Positions 55,445 through 56,906 of a DNA stretch of 56,906 nt are shown piece by piece (position 1 is the first letter of the stretch; every line of letters starts with the position of its first letter). Made by a program: the position numbers and the translations under genes. The notes beneath the pieces were generated by a model that saw only the letters and a list, made by a program, of their open reading frames with translations, ran no database searches and had not been told where the DNA came from. This DNA is from CAXSEF01 sp050920955 (lineage in GTDB: Bacteria > Pseudomonadota > Alphaproteobacteria > Acetobacterales > Acetobacteraceae), in contig JBPBQS010000237.1 in assembly GCA_050920955.1 (NCBI GenBank), positions 1 to 56,906 of the forward strand, in the 5' to 3' direction.

Positions 55445-56906
55445 CCCGGCACCGCGGCGACGGCCGCCTGGGGCGCGGCGAAGCCGGGGGCCAGCACGAT
55501 CGAGACCGTGAAGTCGGCGGCCGGGGGCGGCCCCTGGACCACGGAGGCGCCCTCGAAGCCGATCGAGACCACGTCCTTCATGAACACGGGGTCGGTCTGC
55601 AGGCGGTCGATGAAGGCCGCGACCCGGGCGATGTAGTCCTCGCCGGGGCCGGCCGGCACCTCGCCCTCCAGCACGACCCGCTGTCGCCCCGGCGCGGCGG
55701 GGTCGGGCAGCGTGGTGAGCGCGGTCAGCCGGATGCCGTCCGGAACCAGCGCGGCCATCCTGGACAGCTTCGCCGACCAGGGCTGCGAAGGCGGCGGGGC
55801 CGGCGGCGCAAGGCGCGGGTGCAGCACCGCGTGGCGCAGGATCGCGTCGTCCGCGAGGCGCTGCGACAGGCGCGCCTCTGCCTGTGCCGTCGCGCTGCCG
55901 GCGGCGGCGACCGTGGCCCAGAGCGCCAGGCACAGGACCGCCGCGGCCAGCGCCGGCGCGGCCGCCGCGGGGCGGGGGATCGCGGCCAGGGCGAGCGCGG
56001 TCTGGCGCAGCACGGACAGGCTCAGCTTCTGCCCGGCGAGGCCGCGCAGGCTGGCGCGCGGGCCACGCGCCGGGCGGGCCTGCGCCGCCTGGACCGAGCG
56101 GAAGCGGCCGTCGGTGAAGCGGTAGTCGGTGCGGCCGATCCGCAGCAGCCCGGCCGGCGTGTCGTGCAGCAGGTTCAGGGCCTGCGCCGCGGCGTCGCTC
56201 GCGTCGGGCAGGGCCAGGTCGGGCTCCGGCGCGGGCTCCGGTGCCAGGCCCAGCACGCCGCCGAGCCACTCCGCCAGCCCACGCACGCGCGCCGCGTCGC
56301 CGCCCACCAGCAGGCGCTCCGGCTCACCGGCGAGGCGCTGGAAGGTGAAGAACTCCAGCGTGTCCAGCAGCTCGGCGCGCAGCGTGGCCAGGAGCGGCGC
56401 CAGCGCCAGCTCCGTGGTGCTCGGCGCCGCGTGCACGGCACCGGGCGCGGCGCCGTCGGACGGCAGGCAGGCGCGGCGCTCCAGGCCCTCGGCGGCCTCG
56501 CGCAGGGAGACGGAGGTGGTGCGCGCGATGGCCTCGGCGAAGCCGCGCGTGCCGACGCCGAGCTCGCGGCAGGCCACGGCGCCGCTGTCGGGGTCGCCGA
56601 GCACCAGGGTGGCGCCGGCGGCGCGGACCTCGATCGCGGCGAACGGCTGGCGCTGCGCGCGCAGGCACGCAAGCCACGCCGGCACCACGGCGGCGAGCCT
56701 GACGGCCAGGCTGTCCATCGCGCCGAGGTAGTCGCCGATGCGCTCTGCGGGCAGGAACGCGTAGGCGCCGCGCTCCGCCTCGTGCTCGCTGGAGCTGCCG
56801 AAGGGCTGGAAGGCGTGCACGGCGCCGGCGCTGCCGAGCTCCTGCGCGCCGGCCTGGCGGATCGTCACGGGGTCGAGCGCGCGCAGGCGCAGCACGCGGT
56901 TGTCGA
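55441..56906 (-). CDS. PilM-PilN fusion-type protein (truncated by window end)
   Basis: 487 C-terminal residues are visible; the frame continues past the right edge, so the true start is not seen. The first 240 or so residues hold an actin-like PilM/GspL cytoplasmic domain (FAAIEVRAAGATLVLGDPDSGAV, LLVGGDAARVRGLAEWLGGVLGL). One TM (AAVLCLALWATVAAAG) near residue 330 follows, then a PilN/GspL-like periplasmic domain (MAALVPDGIRLTALTTLPD...). Coupled to the PilO-PilP gene by a 4-base ATGA overlap. Part of a compact type IV pilus/T2SS-like assembly platform. Confidence 0.8.
   Translation of the reverse strand, partial: DNRVLRLRALDPVTIRQAGAQELGSAGAVHAFQPFGSSSEHEAERGAYAFLPAERIGDYLGAMDSLAVRLAAVVPAWLACLRAQRQPFAAIEVRAAGATLVLGDPDSGAVACRELGVGTRGFAEAIARTTSVSLREAAEGLERRACLPSDGAAPGAVHAAPSTTELALAPLLATLRAELLDTLEFFTFQRLAGEPERLLVGGDAARVRGLAEWLGGVLGLAPEPAPEPDLALPDASDAAAQALNLLHDTPAGLLRIGRTDYRFTDGRFRSVQAAQARPARGPRASLRGLAGQKLSLSVLRQTALALAAIPRPAAAAPALAAAVLCLALWATVAAAGSATAQAEARLSQRLADDAILRHAVLHPRLAPPAPPPSQPWSAKLSRMAALVPDGIRLTALTTLPDPAAPGRQRVVLEGEVPAGPGEDYIARVAAFIDRLQTDPVFMKDVVSIGFEGASVVQGPPPAADFTVSIVLAPGFAAPQAAVAAVPG

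Overview
The window is a chromosomal segment of a very GC-rich (roughly 70% or more) bacterium. TTAA-N7-TTAAC boxes of the CtrA type, the gene families present and the dispersed multi-hairpin repeats suggest an alphaproteobacterium, most likely of the Acetobacteraceae/Rhodospirillales group. That placement is inference from style and was not tested. I see no transposase, phage, CRISPR, rRNA or tRNA gene.

Layout. 0-7.7 kb: housekeeping and small genes (SDR, a Met/Pro-repeat small protein, DEDDh exonuclease, DUF3297, ferrochelatase, a twin-CX7C secreted protein, HAD and MBL hydrolases, small membrane and coiled-coil proteins). 7.7-12.1 kb: a minus-strand set coding a DUF3034 outer-membrane-type protein, an exported truncated globin, a cupredoxin and a membrane GGDEF-EAL protein. 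12.2-19.9 kb: an aminotransferase, an AT-rich control region, then a DSF-type quorum-sensing locus: RpfF-like synthase, a REC-PAS-GGDEF-EAL response regulator and an RpfC-like hybrid kinase. 20-34.9 kb: accessory metabolism (kynureninase, DHA2 transporter, aldo/keto reductase with divergent TetR, SDR, Gly/Ala-rich secreted protein, DoxX-like protein, MPG glycosylase, luciferase-like oxidoreductase, peroxiredoxin, FkbH plus SGNH pair, GlxA regulator with divergent HD protein). 35-41.8 kb: two TonB-dependent receptors around a DUF2946/PepSY pair. 41.8-46.3 kb: class V aminotransferase, DHH phosphoesterase-UVDE pair, a type IV pilin-like protein. 46.4-49.3 kb: PP2C and EAL genes divergent from an FHA-SpoIIE protein. 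49.4 kb to the end: prepilin peptidase-PilZ, a lytic transglycosylase, and a compact pilus/secretion set (lipoprotein, bitopic protein, secretin, PilO-PilP fusion, PilM-PilN fusion running off the window).

How it works together. Cyclic-di-GMP is the recurring theme: two GGDEF-EAL proteins, one EAL protein and one PilZ protein sit beside a diffusible-fatty-acid sensor and pilus genes. CtrA-like boxes precede several of these genes, so cell-cycle control, quorum sensing, c-di-GMP and pilus assembly may be wired together. Two families of structured intergenic repeats mark gene ends. Family A, with up to four hairpins, occurs only left of 29.3 kb. Family B, with three hairpins and T-tracts, occurs only right of 34.9 kb. 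Family A reads through into the coding ends of at least three genes.
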